A stretch of 5,738 bases of DNA, taken from contig JAGUYV010000419.1 of assembly GCA_020061125.1 (NCBI GenBank), forward strand, positions 1 to 5,738, in the 5' to 3' direction. The notes beneath the pieces are model-generated. The model worked only from the letters and a program-made list of their open reading frames with translations, was not told where the DNA came from and searched no databases. Shown piece after piece: positions 4,653 to 5,738 of this stretch (its first letter is position 1; each line of letters begins with the position of its first letter). This DNA is from a bacterium (GTDB lineage Bacteria; UBP15; UBA6099; DSWB01). The translations under genes and the position numbers were made by a program.

Positions 4653-5738
4653 ATGAACGGCGCGTTCAGATTTGCGGGAATGCCGGAGATCGTGTTCGGG
4701 CGCGGCCGGTTCCGGAGCGCTGTGGACATTGCGCGCGGATTCGGCGAAACCGCGCTGCTAGTCACGGGCCGCGGCTCTTATAAAACGCTCGGCTGCTGGG
4801 ACGAGTTCGCGGCGTCCCTGGACGCCTCTGGCATGACCTGGGCGCAAGTAACCGTGGGCGGCGAACCGTCGCCGGAAATCATTGATGAGGCCGTGACCGC
4901 GCACCGGGATTTGCGGCCGTCCGTGGTCGTGGCCGTTGGCGGAGGCAGCGTCGTGGACGCGGGAAAAGCCATCTCCGCCATGATGCGCCACGAGGGGTCC
5001 GTGACGGACTATCTCGAAGGCGTGGGCGTGCGCGAACCCACGGGCGCCAAGGTTCCGTTCGTGGCCGTGCCCACCACATCGGGCACGGGCAGCGAGGCCA
5101 CGCGAAACGCGGTCATTAGCCGCGTGGGGCCGGGCGGGTTCAAGAAATCGCTCCGGCACCACAATTTCGTGCCGGACATCGCGCTCATTGACCCGGACCT
5201 CATGGTCACATGCCCCCGTGACATCACGGCCGCATGCGGCATGGATGCATTCACGCAACTGCTGGAAAGCTTCGTCTCGACCCAGGCCTCGGCCATGACG
5301 GACGCGCTGGCGTTCAGCGGCATGCAGGCCGCGCGGGACAGCCTCGAAGCCGTGTGCGGCGAAGGTACCTATGTGCGCTACGGAGGCAAAGATCCTTATT
5401 TGGCAAGGGTCAGGCTCATAGCGACTACGGAACTGAATCCCTCCGAAATCACGCGGAAAAGACATCCTTTACTTCATTCTCTCTTGCAGCGGTCAGTTGT
5501 TATACCTCCTTTGAGAAAGCGCCGAAGAGAAATACCAGGACTGGTTGAACATTACATAAGCCAATACTGTCAGGAACTCCGCAAACAAATCGTTGAAATC
5601 CCGAGCGAGACTCTGAAGACTCTGGTTACCTACTCTTGGCCCGGCAATGATATAGAGCTTTCCACAACTCTGAAAAGAGCAGTGCTCGTGTCAGAAGGCG
5701 AAGTACTTCGACCGCAAGACATCTATTTCGATTTGAAG
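4653..5738 (+). CDS. Iron-containing alcohol dehydrogenase, N-terminal ~236 residues, fused in frame to a sigma-54 activator C-terminal fragment; runs off right edge
   Basis: The ATG at 4653 is preceded by GGAAAGG (4636-4642); the frame stays open for 362 codons to the window end. Residues 1 to about 236 are a group III (iron-dependent) alcohol dehydrogenase: F17-G-R-G, V95-G-G-G-S-V-V-D102 for NAD(P) binding, P140-T-T-S-G-T-G-S-E148, then G196-M-D-A-F-T-Q-L-L-E205. This family interconverts alcohols and aldehydes in the cytoplasm; beside a glycyl-radical activase it would typically handle an aldehyde made or consumed by the radical enzyme. Two oddities. The first metal-ligand pair is normally D-x3-H; here it is D198-x3-Q202, possibly a subfamily trait. 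More seriously, the remaining ~150 residues of a normal ~385-residue enzyme, which carry two further metal-ligand His, are absent. From about residue 239 the sequence is sigma-54 activator (separate entry). As it stands the dehydrogenase should be inactive. Confidence 0.82.
   Translation, partial: MNGAFRFAGMPEIVFGRGRFRSAVDIARGFGETALLVTGRGSYKTLGCWDEFAASLDASGMTWAQVTVGGEPSPEIIDEAVTAHRDLRPSVVVAVGGGSVVDAGKAISAMMRHEGSVTDYLEGVGVREPTGAKVPFVAVPTTSGTGSEATRNAVISRVGPGGFKKSLRHHNFVPDIALIDPDLMVTCPRDITAACGMDAFTQLLESFVSTQASAMTDALAFSGMQAARDSLEAVCGEGTYVRYGGKDPYLARVRLIATTELNPSEITRKRHPLLHSLLQRSVVIPPLRKRRREIPGLVEHYISQYCQELRKQIVEIPSETLKTLVTYSWPGNDIELSTTLKRAVLVSEGEVLRPQDIYFDLK
5364..5738 (+). pseudogene. C-terminal fragment of an NtrC-type sigma-54-dependent activator (AAA+), in frame with the upstream dehydrogenase
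   Basis: Residues ~239-362 of the fused frame read like the second half of a sigma-54-interacting AAA+ domain: T239-Y-V-R-Y-G-G245, V253-R-L-I-A-T-T259 (the strand usually written vRiIaaTn), P285-P-L-R-K-R-R-E-E-I-P-G-L (usually PPLReRxeDIxxL), Y327-S-W-P-G-N-D-I-E-L336 (usually WPGNvREL), then K341-R-A-V-L-V, a final G-E-V-L-R-P-Q-D and an open end. Walker A, Walker B and the GAFTGA sigma-54 contact loop all lie before this point in the family and are absent, so the fragment cannot hydrolyse ATP or remodel sigma-54 holoenzyme. The sensor II Arg position of the WPGNxREL motif is Ile334, which is odd even for an intact relative. G+C is about 47% (5401-5738), with ATA, AGA, TTA and CTT codons rare in the neighbouring genes, so this piece has a different origin from the DNA to its left. 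Any DNA-binding domain would lie beyond the window. Confidence 0.72.

Noticed and set aside
4758-5465. Minus-strand 235-codon frame opposite the dehydrogenase
   Set aside because: Antisense shadow of a frame with clear dehydrogenase motifs; no recognisable domain of its own.

Overview
The window looks like chromosomal DNA of a high-GC anaerobic bacterium. A deltaproteobacterium (Desulfobacterota or Myxococcota relative) is my best guess, from three signs: a glycyl-radical-enzyme activase, which implies anaerobic life; a large cysteine-repeat surface lipoprotein with a formylglycine-generating-enzyme-type domain; and an NtrC-type sigma-54 activator fragment at the right end. This is inference from gene content; no rRNA or other taxonomic marker is present.

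Layout. Positions 1-2656 (minus strand) are one continuous reading frame with no stop, running off the left edge. It encodes a large secreted or lipid-anchored protein: an unusually long N-terminal extension, a lipoprotein-like signal, two carboxypeptidase-regulatory-like beta domains, a nine-unit cysteine-rich repeat array, and the N-terminal part of an FGE/sulfatase-modifying domain. Positions 2657-2856 are a divergent intergenic region with a perfect 9+1+9 palindrome (ATTGGT-TCA-ACCAAT core) just upstream of the next gene, matching the operator type of PdhR/LldR-like GntR regulators. From 2857 rightwards, three plus-strand genes follow: a FadR-subfamily GntR regulator (2857-3627), a glycyl-radical-enzyme activase with two extra 4Fe-4S clusters (3700-4632), and an iron-containing alcohol dehydrogenase (from 4653). 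The last two are 20 bp apart and clearly co-transcribed; the regulator probably controls the set and itself. The glycyl radical enzyme that the activase should serve is not in the window, so the substrate of the pathway is unknown.

Most unusual feature. The alcohol dehydrogenase does not finish. After about 236 residues, within roughly 5358-5394, the same open frame changes without a stop into the C-terminal part of a sigma-54 (NtrC-type) AAA+ activator and stays open to the window end. G+C falls from about 57-75% per 60 bases before the junction to about 47% after it, and codon use changes. This is either a genuine recombination/deletion fusion or an assembly/cloning chimera; the sequence alone cannot decide. 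Either way the dehydrogenase lacks its C-terminal metal-binding part and the activator piece lacks its ATP-binding half.
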